DNA of 64,000 nucleotides, taken from NCBI RefSeq assembly GCF_031085295.1, contig NZ_JAVFWO010000001.1, positions 310,001 through 374,000 of the forward strand, read 5' to 3'. The position numbers and the translations under genes were made by a program. Below are positions 7,931 through 17,875 of the stretch, piece by piece. The stretch is from Microbacterium psychrotolerans (GTDB lineage: Bacteria; Actinomycetota; Actinomycetes; Actinomycetales; Microbacteriaceae). Each line of letters opens with the position of its first letter. The first letter of the stretch is position 1. The notes below the pieces were generated by a model that made no database searches, was not told the DNA's origin, and worked only from the letters and a program-made list of their open reading frames with translations.

Positions 7931-8532
7931 CCGCGGATCCCCGAGGCCCGCGAGGCGCCGATCAGCGCGACCAGCTCGGCACGCGCCGCGGGCTCTGCCA
8001 GCTCGCCGCGCGCGGCGATGGTGACGGTCGAGGCGTCCGGCTGGCGCCCTCCGCGCATCGTCACGCACTCGTGCGTCGCCTCGAGAACGACCAGCACGCC
8101 GCGCGCATCCAGGGATGCCGCGATCACGTCGGCGATCTGCTCGCCGAGACGCTCCTGCACCTGGGGCCTCGCCGACAGGATCTCGACGACCTTGGGCAGC
8201 GCTCCGAGACCGACGACCTGCTCGCCGGGCAGGTACGCGAGATGCGCGTGACCGCGGAACGGCAGCAGGTGGTGCTCGCACACCGAGCGGAACAGGATGT
8301 CGCGCAGCATGACGGCACCGGAGGGCAGCGTGTCGGGTGCCGGCCCGCGCGACACCGAGATGGTGCGCGCCAGCGGGGCTGCGGCATCCTCCCCGACTCC
8401 CGCGAAGAACTCGGTGTACGCGTCTGCCACGCGCTCGGGCGTCTGCCTCAAGCCGGGGCGTTCGGGGTCTTCGCCGATCGCCTCCAGCAGCTCGCGCACG
8501 AGCGCGGCGATGCGCTCACGGTCGACGGCCAC
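7927..8532 (-). CDS. folE: GTP cyclohydrolase I
   Basis: 201-residue FolE, which opens GTP to 7,8-dihydroneopterin triphosphate, the first step of folate synthesis. The zinc-binding Cys and catalytic histidines are in VCEHHLLPFRGHAHLAY, followed by GLGALPKVVEI, RPQVQERL and a C-terminal LEATHECVTMRG that supplies the second zinc cysteine. Its length fits the bacterial type IA enzyme. It begins 9 bp after ftsH and overlaps folP by 4 bp, so ftsH-folE-folP-folB-folK is probably one transcript. Confidence 0.94.
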   Translation of the reverse strand: MAVDRERIAALVRELLEAIGEDPERPGLRQTPERVADAYTEFFAGVGEDAAAPLARTISVSRGPAPDTLPSGAVMLRDILFRSVCEHHLLPFRGHAHLAYLPGEQVVGLGALPKVVEILSARPQVQERLGEQIADVIAASLDARGVLVVLEATHECVTMRGGRQPDASTVTIAARGELAEPAARAELVALIGASRASGIRG

Positions 8533-8541
8533 AGGCCGAGC

Positions 8542-10548
<2,007 letters not shown>

Positions 10549-10695
10549 GGCGCGGGCGAGAGCCCGACCCCTTTCGTCGACGTGCCATCGCGGACAGGAG
10601 AGCGCCCGTCGACGGTTGAATCAGGGTATCGCGCGCTTCCTAGGCGTCGACTGTGCATTCGCCCCGGGCGTAATCCCAGGTCGAGCGCCGGAAGG

Positions 10696-11247
10696 TCACG
10701 AGTAGACGTGAGGCGCGAGGACCGCGACGTCGCGGAGGTTGCGGTACTTCTCGGCGTAGTCGAGGCCGTAGCCGACGACGAACTCCGTCGGGATGTCGAA
10801 GCCGACGTACTTGCAGTGCACCTCGACCTTGGCGGCCTCGGGCTTGCGCAGCAGTGCGAACACCTCGACGGATGCCGCGCCGCGGGCCGCGAAGTTCTCC
10901 AGCAGCCAGCTGAGCGTGAGGCCGGAATCGATGATGTCCTCGACGATCAGCACGTGCTTGCCGAGGATGTCGGTGTCGAGGTCCTTGCGGATCTGCACGA
11001 CACCGCTGGACTTGGTGCCCGCACCGTACGACGAGACCGCCATCCAGTCCATCGTGATGTGCTTCGTGAGCGCACGGGAGAAGTCGGCCATCACCATGAC
11101 CGCGCCCTTGAGGACGCCGACCAGCAGCAGATCCTCGTCCGCGTAGTCCGCGTCGACCTGCGCCGCGATCTCGTCGAGCTTTGCCCGGATCTCCTCCTCT
11201 GTGACGAGGACTTCCGTGAGGTCGCTGGAGACGTCGGCCGCGCGCAT
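10696..11247 (-). CDS. hpt: hypoxanthine phosphoribosyltransferase
   Basis: 183-residue type I PRTase for purine salvage (hypoxanthine/guanine + PRPP to IMP/GMP). The PRPP loop VEDIIDSGLT is at about residues 101-110. LLVGVLKGA supplies the pyrophosphate loop, and VGFDIPTEFVVGYGLDYAEKYR near the C-terminus is the base-binding hood. It normally follows tilS directly in actinobacteria. Here three unrelated genes sit between the two, and hpt starts only 9 bp after the lipoprotein gene, so it may be transcribed with them. Confidence 0.93.
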   Translation of the reverse strand: MRAADVSSDLTEVLVTEEEIRAKLDEIAAQVDADYADEDLLLVGVLKGAVMVMADFSRALTKHITMDWMAVSSYGAGTKSSGVVQIRKDLDTDILGKHVLIVEDIIDSGLTLSWLLENFAARGAASVEVFALLRKPEAAKVEVHCKYVGFDIPTEFVVGYGLDYAEKYRNLRDVAVLAPHVYS

Positions 11248-11256
11248 GGGACGAGT

Positions 11257-11772
11257 CTACGTGCCGGAGGCGTCGGCGCCGCGGACGGTCTGCGGGCTGA
11301 CCACGAGCACCTCGACGACTTCGGCCATCCCCGGCCGCGTCTGCACCCACGTCACCTCGACGTACCACTCGCCGCCGTCGAGATCCTTGCGGAACCCGTC
11401 GGTGATGCGGGCGCCGCCCTCGGTCTCGCGCACCTTCGACTCGCGCCAGCCGTCGGCGGTGAGCCCGTCGGCGATCGCGGCGGCGGCGTCGGCCGAGGTA
11501 TCCGGGTCCGCCGCGAGGTTGAGGTTCTCTCGGGCCTGCCACCAGGCGGGGTCGGACGCCGACGCCGCTCCTTCGGTCGGAGCGTATCTCGGCTCGGACT
11601 CGGAGAAGCCGGACTCGGGATCGAGGTCGGCCGGTATGAGAGCGACGGTCTCGCTGAGGAGGCGGTCCGCCTCGGTCTGATACTCGTCGAGCCGGCTTTC
11701 GGGCGTCATGCTGCATCCTCCCAGGGCGAGCGCGAAGAGGGCGACGGCGGCGGCGGCAAGGATTCGGCGCAC
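11257..11772 (-). CDS. small lipoprotein in the hydrolase module
   Basis: 171-residue predicted lipoprotein: a positively charged N-terminus, a hydrophobic stretch and the lipobox LGGC with the modified Cys at residue 20. The mature part is acidic and soluble with no recognised domain. It contains RLDEYQTEADRLLSET and WYVEVTWVQTRP. It starts 3 bp after the alpha/beta hydrolase stop and ends 9 bp before hpt. A membrane-anchored partner, or an inhibitor/immunity-like protein for the upstream hydrolase, is possible but only inferred from the pairing. Confidence 0.75.
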   Translation of the reverse strand: MRRILAAAAVALFALALGGCSMTPESRLDEYQTEADRLLSETVALIPADLDPESGFSESEPRYAPTEGAASASDPAWWQARENLNLAADPDTSADAAAAIADGLTADGWRESKVRETEGGARITDGFRKDLDGGEWYVEVTWVQTRPGMAEVVEVLVVSPQTVRGADASGT

Positions 11773-11775
11773 GGC

Positions 11776-13674
11776 TCAGTCGACCTCCGTGTAGACGGGT
11801 TCGTAGTCGTCACGGTCGATGCCGTCGATCGTGATCGGCTGCCCGCCCGCGACGATGATCTCGTTCTGGGCGTACACCTCTGCCTGCCCGCCCGTGATCA
11901 CCGCGACCATGTTCTCGAAGGCGGTCGAGCCCGGCGTGTACAGCGAGCTGTGGCTGTCGATCGCCGACGGCATGCCGTTGCCGGGGACGTTGTAGTCCTC
12001 GATGTCGTCGCTGTCGGGGCGGGACGCGTCGATCACGCCGGTCTCGAGGCGTGTGACCCCGTCGGCGGTGAGCGTCGACTGCCCGTGGAGGGCGTGCAGG
12101 TCGCCCTCGCGGCCCTGGATGAGCCCGACGACCATGTCGTTGCGGCTCATCATCGCGTAGTGGGGCACGTCTGAAGTATGCGGGAAGTCGTCCACTCCCG
12201 AGACGCCGTCGCCCATGCCCGCCGCGGCGACGTAGAGCACCCGGTCGGCCCGCAGCCCCGCCGCTTCGGCGAGCCCGACGGCCGCCCCGCCGTAGCTGTG
12301 GCCGAGCACGGTGAGCGTCGCGCTGCCAGGGACGGCGATGCCGGCGGCGAAGTCTCGCAGCCGCGGCGCGAGGTCGTGCGAGTACGAGGTGCTCATCGCG
12401 TCGGGGATGGACTGCGGGAACGCCCCGCCGGCCCATTGGAAGACCGCCGTGCTGGGGCCGGCGGCCGCCTGCAGGTCGGCGGCGCGCTCGTCGCCGAAGT
12501 CAGTCATGTTCGATCCGGTGCCGGGGACCGAGATCGCCACCGAGCGCACCCACGACGGGATGTCGCCGGTCACTGGGTCGAGCGGGCCGTGATACGTCGC
12601 GATGGCCTCATGCGACGGGTCGAAGACCACCACCCGGGCGCCGGTCTCGGTGCGCACCGCCCCGGTCTCGTCGACGACCTGGATCTCCTGCGTCAGCAGA
12701 CCCTGGTAGTAGTCGATCAGGCGCTGCTGCTCGGCGATGAGGTCGTCGTACTCCTGCTCGACGGAGCCCTGGCCGTAGTAGGAGCGGTCCACCGCGGCGT
12801 CACGCAGCCGTTCCAGCCGTTCGATCTCCGCCTCACGGGCCGCGATCTCGTCCTCGATGTTGAGGCGGTTGGCGGCGACGCGGTCGCCGATGGGGATGCC
12901 GTCGAGATTGCCGATGACGTCAGGAGACGCGGCGATCAGCGCGTCCTTCTCCGCGCGGTCCAGGCTGTCCCAGACCTGCCTGATGAGCTCGGGGTCGCCG
13001 AGTGCGGCGATCTGCTCGGGCGTCACGGCGTCGGTGTCGCCTGCCCACAGCGCCGTCGCGGCGACGAAGCCGCCCGCACCCACGACACCATCGTGGGTGA
13101 TCTCGGCGATGAGGGGGATGCCGGTCAGCCGGGCGGCCGTGTCGTGGTCGAGCTGGTCGCGTTCGTCGCGCAGCGCGTTGAACGCGTCGCGCGACGCCCG
13201 ATAGTCGTCGATCGCCCCCTGCCAGCGGTCGAGGAGCGACGGGTCATCGAGGTACAGCCACGACGGGAGCACGTCGTCCCACTCCAGCGACCAGCCCACG
13301 ACGAACTCCGACGCGGCGTTGAGTGCGATGGAACGCCGCGTCTGGATCGACGCGTAGTCGGACTCCGCCTGTTCCCGCGCCGACGCGGCGCGGCGCTGCA
13401 GGTCGGCCAGCGCGTCCGCGTACTCGTCCAGTACCCCCGCCGCCTCGTCGGCGGCATCCGCGACGTCGGTGAAGCGGCCGGCGACCACGGTGATGCGCGG
13501 CCGCAGCGCGTGCACGCTGACGGCCGTGACGGCGGTGAGCGCGCGCAGCGCGCTGTGCGCGTGGGTGCTGCGATCGCGCTCGGCACTTCCGCGCTCGCGG
13601 AAGAAGGCGGCGAGATCGCGGATGCCGTCCACGCTGCCCTCGCCGGGGTCGGCCGCCAGGCCCGGCAGCGTCAT
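11776..13674 (-). CDS. alpha/beta hydrolase with ESX-like N-terminal helical domain (DUF1023 type)
   Basis: 632-residue protein. Residues 1 to about 330 are mostly helical with long heptad-like stretches (ARRxAASAREQAESDYAS region; EIAAREAEIERLERLRDAA), as in WXG/LXG-type secreted effector N-termini. The C-terminal half is an alpha/beta hydrolase with nucleophile elbow GHSYGG (Ser460), an oxyanion-side motif SVPGTGSN and a late catalytic-type His575 in AIDSHSSLY. This matches the DUF1023 alpha/beta hydrolase family, usually annotated without a substrate. No Sec signal peptide is visible. The start ATG at 13674 overlaps the stop of the 89-residue gene by 4 bp. A secreted lipase/esterase-like effector or a cell-wall-associated hydrolase are both possible. 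Confidence 0.75.
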   Translation of the reverse strand: MTLPGLAADPGEGSVDGIRDLAAFFRERGSAERDRSTHAHSALRALTAVTAVSVHALRPRITVVAGRFTDVADAADEAAGVLDEYADALADLQRRAASAREQAESDYASIQTRRSIALNAASEFVVGWSLEWDDVLPSWLYLDDPSLLDRWQGAIDDYRASRDAFNALRDERDQLDHDTAARLTGIPLIAEITHDGVVGAGGFVAATALWAGDTDAVTPEQIAALGDPELIRQVWDSLDRAEKDALIAASPDVIGNLDGIPIGDRVAANRLNIEDEIAAREAEIERLERLRDAAVDRSYYGQGSVEQEYDDLIAEQQRLIDYYQGLLTQEIQVVDETGAVRTETGARVVVFDPSHEAIATYHGPLDPVTGDIPSWVRSVAISVPGTGSNMTDFGDERAADLQAAAGPSTAVFQWAGGAFPQSIPDAMSTSYSHDLAPRLRDFAAGIAVPGSATLTVLGHSYGGAAVGLAEAAGLRADRVLYVAAAGMGDGVSGVDDFPHTSDVPHYAMMSRNDMVVGLIQGREGDLHALHGQSTLTADGVTRLETGVIDASRPDSDDIEDYNVPGNGMPSAIDSHSSLYTPGSTAFENMVAVITGGQAEVYAQNEIIVAGGQPITIDGIDRDDYEPVYTEVD

Positions 13675-13940
13675 CCGGAGCCCCCGGCCAGCTGGGCATC
13701 GAGGGCGCGGAGCTCGGTGTGAACGGTGTCGACGTCCACCGAGAGGTCGTGACCGACACCGGCGAGCGCGCTCATCGCGTGACGGATGACGGCGTCGGCA
13801 TCGCCGAGGGCCGTTTCCACGACCGGCGACCCTAGGACCCCGAAGGCCGGGCAGAACCCGTCGGCCGGGGCGTCGCCCGCCTTCTGCAGGTTCAGGACAG
13901 CCTCGGCGAAATCTGAGTCTGCGAACTCGACGTCTGCCAT
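13671..13940 (-). CDS. small ESX-like helical protein
   Basis: 89-residue protein with two predicted amphipathic helices (SDFAEAVLNLQKA and ADAVIRHAMSALAGVGHDL...DTVHTELRALDAQL) separated by a Gly/Pro-rich turn, resembling the size and shape of WXG100-type partners but without a clear WXG (the turn reads GDAPADGFCPAFGVLG). The 4-bp overlap with the hydrolase gene implies coupled translation and probably a complex. Annotation as an ESX-like partner is inferred from size, helical pattern and coupling, not from a firm family match. Confidence 0.6.
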   Translation of the reverse strand: MADVEFADSDFAEAVLNLQKAGDAPADGFCPAFGVLGSPVVETALGDADAVIRHAMSALAGVGHDLSVDVDTVHTELRALDAQLAGGSG

Positions 13941-14045
13941 GATCGCCCCACCATATCCGTGTGCGGGCCGGGGCCCGGAGGGGACAATTCCCCATGCTCA
14001 CCCGGGGTTACGTGCGCCTGCGTCTGCGTAGGCGCCGCCTGCAGG

Positions 14046-15041
14046 TCAGCGCGCGGTGAACTCGATGCGTCCGCCGACGCGGCGAGCGCGGCATCCGGGA
14101 AGATCGATAGGCCCCTGGCCCGACCAGTCCGTGACGAGGCGCGCCACCTCGATCGTCTGCGTCCGGGTCAGGCTCTGGTGGAACTCGCTCGCCACCACAT
14201 GCCGGATGATGCGGTTGCGCAGTGCGGCCGGGTTGGCCGCGAGCGCCGCGACCGACACCGAGATGCCGGCTTCGGCGTGCTCGACGATGTCTTCGATCGT
14301 CTCGTCGATCATCTCGTCGAATGCTTCAGCATCCTCGCGCAGCTGTGCCGCCGTGCGGGCGAGCGCCTCGGCGATGCCCGGCCCGAGCTCGGCCTCGAGT
14401 ACGGGCAGTACCGTCTCGCGCACGCGCACTCGCGCGAAGCGGGGATCGGCGTTCTGCGGGTCGTCCCACGGATCGAGCCCCTCGGCAGCGCACGCCGCGC
14501 GCGTCGTCGTCCGCCGCACGTCGAGGAGCGGCCGCAGGAGGCGGACGCCGTCCAGATCGGATGCCGCGGCCATCCCCTGCAGGCTGGTGGCGCCGGCGCC
14601 GCGGGCGAGTCCCAGCAGCACCGTCTCGGCCTGGTCGTCGAGCGTGTGGCCGAGCAGGATCGCCGCCGCGCCGGCGACACGGGCCGCGTCGAGCAGTGCG
14701 GCGTAGCGCGCCTCGCGGGCGGCCGCCTCCGGCCCGCCGGCTCCGGCGACCTCGACGCGGACGACGCGGGCGTCGAGTCCGAGCGCCTGCGCTCTCGCCG
14801 CTGCGGCGGCCGCGGCATCCGTCGAGCCGTCCTGCAGGCCGTGGTCCACCGTTGCCGCTGCCGCACGCAGGCCGAGCTTCGGCGCCTCGAAGGCGGTCGC
14901 CGCCGCGAGCGAGAGCGAATCGGCCCCGCCCGACAGCGCCACGAGCACGGTGGCACCCGGCTCGAGGCCCGTCAGTGCCCGGCGCACCGCGAGGCGCACC
15001 TCGGCGACAGCGGGGTCGAGTCCGGGTCTGCGCTCCTCCAC
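14046..15041 (-). CDS. tilS: tRNA(Ile)-lysidine synthase
   Basis: 331-residue TilS, which modifies C34 of the CAU anticodon of tRNA-Ile2 to lysidine using ATP. The PP-loop motif SGGADS is at residues 37-42, and VDHGLQ, GHTLDDQAETVLLGLARG and the R-P-L-L region (LRPLLDVRR) are all present. The C-terminal accessory domain is short, as is usual in actinobacteria. It is divergent from ppa and is followed on the same strand by the three-gene hydrolase module rather than directly by hpt. Confidence 0.93.
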   Translation of the reverse strand: MEERRPGLDPAVAEVRLAVRRALTGLEPGATVLVALSGGADSLSLAAATAFEAPKLGLRAAAATVDHGLQDGSTDAAAAAAARAQALGLDARVVRVEVAGAGGPEAAAREARYAALLDAARVAGAAAILLGHTLDDQAETVLLGLARGAGATSLQGMAAASDLDGVRLLRPLLDVRRTTTRAACAAEGLDPWDDPQNADPRFARVRVRETVLPVLEAELGPGIAEALARTAAQLREDAEAFDEMIDETIEDIVEHAEAGISVSVAALAANPAALRNRIIRHVVASEFHQSLTRTQTIEVARLVTDWSGQGPIDLPGCRARRVGGRIEFTAR

Positions 15042-15072
15042 CCACCCACCGTACCCGGGGGTCGCCGGTCAC

Positions 15073-15135
15073 AACTCAGCCAGGACGCCCCCGCGCGGCC
15101 GGATCCGGCCGGTCCGGGCCGATTCTGACTGAGTT
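15073..15135. promoter_or_regulatory. inverted repeat in the tilS/ppa divergent promoter
   Basis: AACTCAGCC at 15073-15081 and GACTGAGTT at 15127-15135 are complementary at 8 of 9 positions and bracket a very GC-rich stretch (GGCCGGATCCGGCC). The element lies between the divergent tilS and ppa starts. It could be a regulator site or the transcribed leader of ppa folding on itself. No known regulon motif is recognised. Confidence 0.35.
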
Positions 15136-15200
15136 ACTGCACGCGGGACCCGCGACTAGGCTTGTCGCGGCATCCCACGTCTTTCCGAAGGAGTACCACT

Positions 15201-15734
15201 ATGGGCGCGTACGACGCCGTCATCGAGATCCCGCGCGGCAGCCGCGTGAAGTACGAGGTCGACCACGGCACCGGCCGCGTCTTCCTCGACCGCATCCTCT
15301 ACACCGCGTTCGGCTACCCGACCAACTACGGGTTCTTCGAGAACACCCTCGGCGAGGACGGCGACCCGCTCGACGTGCTCGTGCTGCTCGATTTCGACCT
15401 CGCCCCCGGCGTGCTCGCGAGCGTCCGGCCCGTCGGCGTGCTGAAGATGAGCGACGAGGCCGGCGGTGACGACAAGGTCGTGGCCGTGCTCGGCAAGGAC
15501 CCGCGCTGGGCGCACATCCAGGACGTGAACGACATCCCGGAGTTCACCCGCAAGGAGATCGAGCACTTCTTCGAGCACTACAAGGACCTCGAGCCCAACA
15601 AGTGGGTCAAGGTCGACGAGTGGGCGAGCGCGGCCGAGGCCGAGCGTCTCGTCGGCGAGGCGTTCGACCGCTTCAAGGAGCACGAGGGCCAGACCGCGAC
15701 CCAGGGTGAGGGCGTCGCGCCGAACACCCTCTGA
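15201..15734 (+). CDS. ppa: inorganic pyrophosphatase
   Basis: 177-residue family I soluble pyrophosphatase, which hydrolyses PPi to drive biosynthetic reactions. Signatures: [27 protein letters not shown], the active-site motif [11 protein letters not shown] with metal-binding aspartates, and KDPRW. I start it at the ATG at 15201, which has AAGGAG eight bases upstream and matches the family N-terminus; a 13-residue upstream extension has neither. It is divergent from tilS and ends at a strong hairpin shared with the convergent M23 peptidase. Confidence 0.95.
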   Translation: MGAYDAVIEIPRGSRVKYEVDHGTGRVFLDRILYTAFGYPTNYGFFENTLGEDGDPLDVLVLLDFDLAPGVLASVRPVGVLKMSDEAGGDDKVVAVLGKDPRWAHIQDVNDIPEFTRKEIEHFFEHYKDLEPNKWVKVDEWASAAEAERLVGEAFDRFKEHEGQTATQGEGVAPNTL

Positions 15735-15748
15735 TCGCTGCTGACACC

Positions 15749-15781
15749 AGAAGAGCGGATGCCGTCGGCATCCGCTCTTCT
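15749..15781. terminator. bidirectional hairpin terminator
   Basis: Perfect 15-bp inverted repeat (AGAAGAGCGGATGCC at 15749-15763, 3-base loop, complement at 15767-15781) between the convergent ppa and M23 peptidase genes. The stem starts and ends in A/T-rich sequence on both sides, so it can terminate transcription from either direction. Confidence 0.85.
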
Positions 15782-15804
15782 GATTTCTCTGAGTGCGTGT
15801 CGGC

Positions 15805-17214
15805 TCAGACCGAGACTCCGCGGTCGGCCATGAAGTAGATCGGGTTGACCGGCGAGTTGTTGACGTACGTCTCGAAGTGGACGTGGCAGCCGAACGAGTT
15901 GCCCGTGTTGCCCTCGCTCGCGATGAGCTGGCCCGCGTTGACCCACTGCCCCACGCCGACGAAGATGCCGCCGCTGCGGATGTGGCCGTAGCCGCTGCCG
16001 ATGCCGCCGCCGTGATCGATCTTGATGTAATTGCCGTAGCCGCCGTTCCAGCCGGCGTACACCACGCGGCCGGCGGAGGCGGCGTAGATGCCCGCTCCGC
16101 AGCCGGCGGCGAGGTCGACGCCGTAGTGGAAGCCGCTGGAGCAGTAGCTGTTGCCACACTGAACGGTGCGGGGGCCGTACCCCGAGCTGCGCCAGCCCGA
16201 CGACGGACGCGCCCAGCCCGACCCGACGACGGCTCCACCGCCGCCACCGCCGCCGCCGCCTCCGCCACCGCCGGCAGCAGCGTTCTCCCGGGCGATGCGG
16301 TCCGCTTCTGCCTTGGCTGCTGCGGCAGCCGCGGCCGCAGCAGCGGCTTCGGCCTCCTTGCGGATGCGCTCGCCCTCTTGGTAGTCGGCGACGGTCTTGG
16401 CGACCGTGTCCTGCAGGGCGGCGAGCTGCGCCTCGAGCTCGCCGCGCTTGGCGTTCTGCGCGTCGAGAGCGGCCTGCGCCTCGTCGGCGGCCTTCTGCGC
16501 GGCGACCATCTTCTCTTCGGCGACCTTCTGGAGCCGGTCGCGCTCGGCGCGCTGCACCGCGGCCTGGTCGCTCAGGCTCTGCGCCGAGTCGCGGGCCGTG
16601 ACCGCCTGCGCGTAGACGTCCTGGTTGCGCTGCACGAGCTTGTCCATCGTGCCCAGGCGGGCGAGCAGGTCGTCGGCCGACGTGGCCGACCCCGCGAAGA
16701 AGAGCTCCAGCGATGTGTCGTCGCCGCCGTTGCGATACAGCTGTGCGGCGACGCGCCCGGCCTTGTTCGCGGCGTCCACCGCGGCGGCGCCTTGCGTGTC
16801 GGCCTGCTGCTGCAGCTGGTCGGCACGAAGCGCCGCGTCGAAGTACGCCTGCTGCGCGACGTAGAACTCGTCGGCCAGCTGCTGGGCGATCTGCTTCTTG
16901 GCCGCGACATCGGACTCGAGGCCGGCGATCAGCTGCTGGATCTTGGTGATCTCGGCGGCTTTGGCCGCCTCGTTGTTCTTCGCGGCGACGACGTCGTCCC
17001 ACGACGGGTAGTCCGCAGCGTAGGCGGGGCTGACGAGCGGGCCGATCGTGCCGGCGGTCGCGCTCAGCGCGGCGACGCCCAGAATGCCCAACCCCAGCGC
17101 TGTGCGCCGGTTCATCGCGGGCCAGAGCCGCCGCTGCTCCCTCGGGGACGGGGCGCACCCGCACTCCGCGGCGTCGTCGGCCAGGGTCTTCACGGTGGTG
17201 TTTTCGGGCTGCAC
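15805..17214 (-). CDS. secreted M23 peptidase with coiled coil
   Basis: 469-residue envelope hydrolase of the LytM/M23 class, likely a peptidoglycan endopeptidase or its activator. A cytoplasmic Cys-containing N-terminus precedes a membrane/signal segment (about 37-67, GLGILGVAALSATAGTIG...). A long coiled coil follows (about 70-300, rich in AAL/QQ heptads), then an Ala run, a 13-Gly linker and the M23 domain with FHYGVDLA, GYGHIRSG and the zinc motif HVHFE. All metal ligands are present. The Gly linker is encoded by a CCN-rich microsatellite (about 16233-16275) and could vary in length. The start at 17214 gives a 36-residue N-terminal tail; an ATG 33 codons later (17115), just before RRTALGLG, is an alternative. 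Confidence 0.85.
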   Translation of the reverse strand: MQPENTTVKTLADDAAECGCAPSPREQRRLWPAMNRRTALGLGILGVAALSATAGTIGPLVSPAYAADYPSWDDVVAAKNNEAAKAAEITKIQQLIAGLESDVAAKKQIAQQLADEFYVAQQAYFDAALRADQLQQQADTQGAAAVDAANKAGRVAAQLYRNGGDDTSLELFFAGSATSADDLLARLGTMDKLVQRNQDVYAQAVTARDSAQSLSDQAAVQRAERDRLQKVAEEKMVAAQKAADEAQAALDAQNAKRGELEAQLAALQDTVAKTVADYQEGERIRKEAEAAAAAAAAAAAKAEADRIARENAAAGGGGGGGGGGGGGAVVGSGWARPSSGWRSSGYGPRTVQCGNSYCSSGFHYGVDLAAGCGAGIYAASAGRVVYAGWNGGYGNYIKIDHGGGIGSGYGHIRSGGIFVGVGQWVNAGQLIASEGNTGNSFGCHVHFETYVNNSPVNPIYFMADRGVSV

Positions 17215-17431
17215 CGGGTCCTCCCCTTCGCGGCGTAACTCGTTTCACACTAGCAACATCAGTAACATGCGCAACCCCCAGCGGCGCATGTCGGCCGCCG
17301 CCCCAGGCAACGGCCACTCGGTCAGTCTGCGCCTGGGCGATGCGATCCACAAGGGCGCCACGCGCTCGATTCGCGTTTTGCCCAGTGATTACGTATGCTT
17401 GGTCCTCGGCAGTGAGCCCCAGGGTTCACCC
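17215..17431. promoter_or_regulatory. promoter interval: M23 peptidase / tRNA cluster
   Basis: 217 bp between the leftward peptidase and the rightward tRNAs. On the + strand TATGCT (about 17394-17399) resembles a -10 box about 33 bp ahead of tRNA-Glu. On the - strand TTACTGATGTTGCTAGTGTG lies about 20-40 bp upstream of the peptidase start and may hold its promoter. I looked for a c-di-AMP (ydaO) riboswitch, sometimes found before cell-wall peptidases in this phylum, and could not support one. Confidence 0.35.
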
Positions 17432-17504
17432 GGCCCCATCGTTTAGCGGCCTAGGACGCCGCCCTTTCACGGCGGTAGCACGGGTTCGAATCCCGTTGGG
17501 GTCA
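17432..17504 (+). tRNA. tRNA-Glu (TTC)
   Basis: 73-nt cloverleaf. Acceptor GGCCCCA pairs with TGGGGTC, the anticodon loop CTTTCAC carries TTC, and the T arm is ACGGG-TTCGAAT-CCCGT. No CCA is encoded. It is the first of three tRNAs in the same direction. Confidence 0.95.
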
Positions 17505-17524
17505 CTCCCATAATTCAAAAGCAT

Positions 17525-17598
17525 GGCCCTGTAGCGCAGTTGGTTAGCGTGCCGCCCTGTCACGGCGGAGGTCGCGGGTTCAAGTCCCGTCAGGGTCG
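17525..17598 (+). tRNA. tRNA-Asp (GTC)
   Basis: 74-nt cloverleaf. Acceptor GGCCCTG pairs with CAGGGTC, the anticodon loop CTGTCAC carries GTC, and the T arm is GCGGG-TTCAAGT-CCCGT. It is followed immediately by a hairpin and T-tract. Confidence 0.95.
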
Positions 17599-17621
17599 CT
17601 CCGAGCGACGGGCCCTTTTTT
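17595..17621 (+). terminator. terminator after tRNA-Asp
   Basis: 6-bp hairpin GTCGCT-ccg-AGCGAC (17595-17609) followed by GGGCCC and six T residues (17616-17621). The stem begins in the acceptor of tRNA-Asp. tRNA-Phe downstream would then need its own promoter. Confidence 0.65.
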
Positions 17622-17675
17622 CGAAGAGGGCCTTTCGTCTAGGACGCGGCAGGTCTTGTATGAGAGATGCCGCGC

Positions 17676-17748
17676 GGCTCTGTAGCTCAGTTGGTAGAGC
17701 GTTCGACTGAAAATCGAAAGGTCACCGGATCGATGCCGGTCGGAGCCA
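17676..17748 (+). tRNA. tRNA-Phe (GAA)
   Basis: 73-nt cloverleaf. Acceptor GGCTCTG pairs with CGGAGCC, the anticodon loop CTGAAAA carries GAA, and the T arm is CACCGG...CCGGT. The 3' end of this gene is the probable attachment site for the element whose integrase remnant lies 128 bp downstream. I found no second copy of the tRNA 3' end inside the window. Confidence 0.95.
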
Positions 17749-17750
17749 CT

Positions 17751-17790
17751 GAAACCCTCTCCTAGCTTCTACATGGAGGGGGTTTCTTCT
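17751..17790 (+). terminator. terminator after tRNA-Phe
   Basis: 12-bp stem GAAACCCTCTCC (17751-17762) pairing with GGAGGGGGTTTC (17775-17786, one G-T wobble), followed by TTCTTC. Confidence 0.75.
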
Positions 17791-17875
17791 TCCCTTGGAA
17801 CCACTGGGATCATGGGGTAGTCAGAGTCCCGGATACTCCCTCGCCGCGGAGCGCGGCGGTCCTGAACCGCCATGT

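Noticed and set aside
16230..16280. Short tandem CCG/CCA repeats as a possible CRISPR or VNTR array
   Set aside because: They encode the poly-Gly linker of the M23 peptidase. There are no spacers.
17215..17431. Possible c-di-AMP (ydaO) riboswitch upstream of the M23 peptidase
   Set aside because: GGTGAA-like and GGAACC-like pieces occur, but in the wrong order and next to the tRNA promoter; no consistent fold could be drawn.
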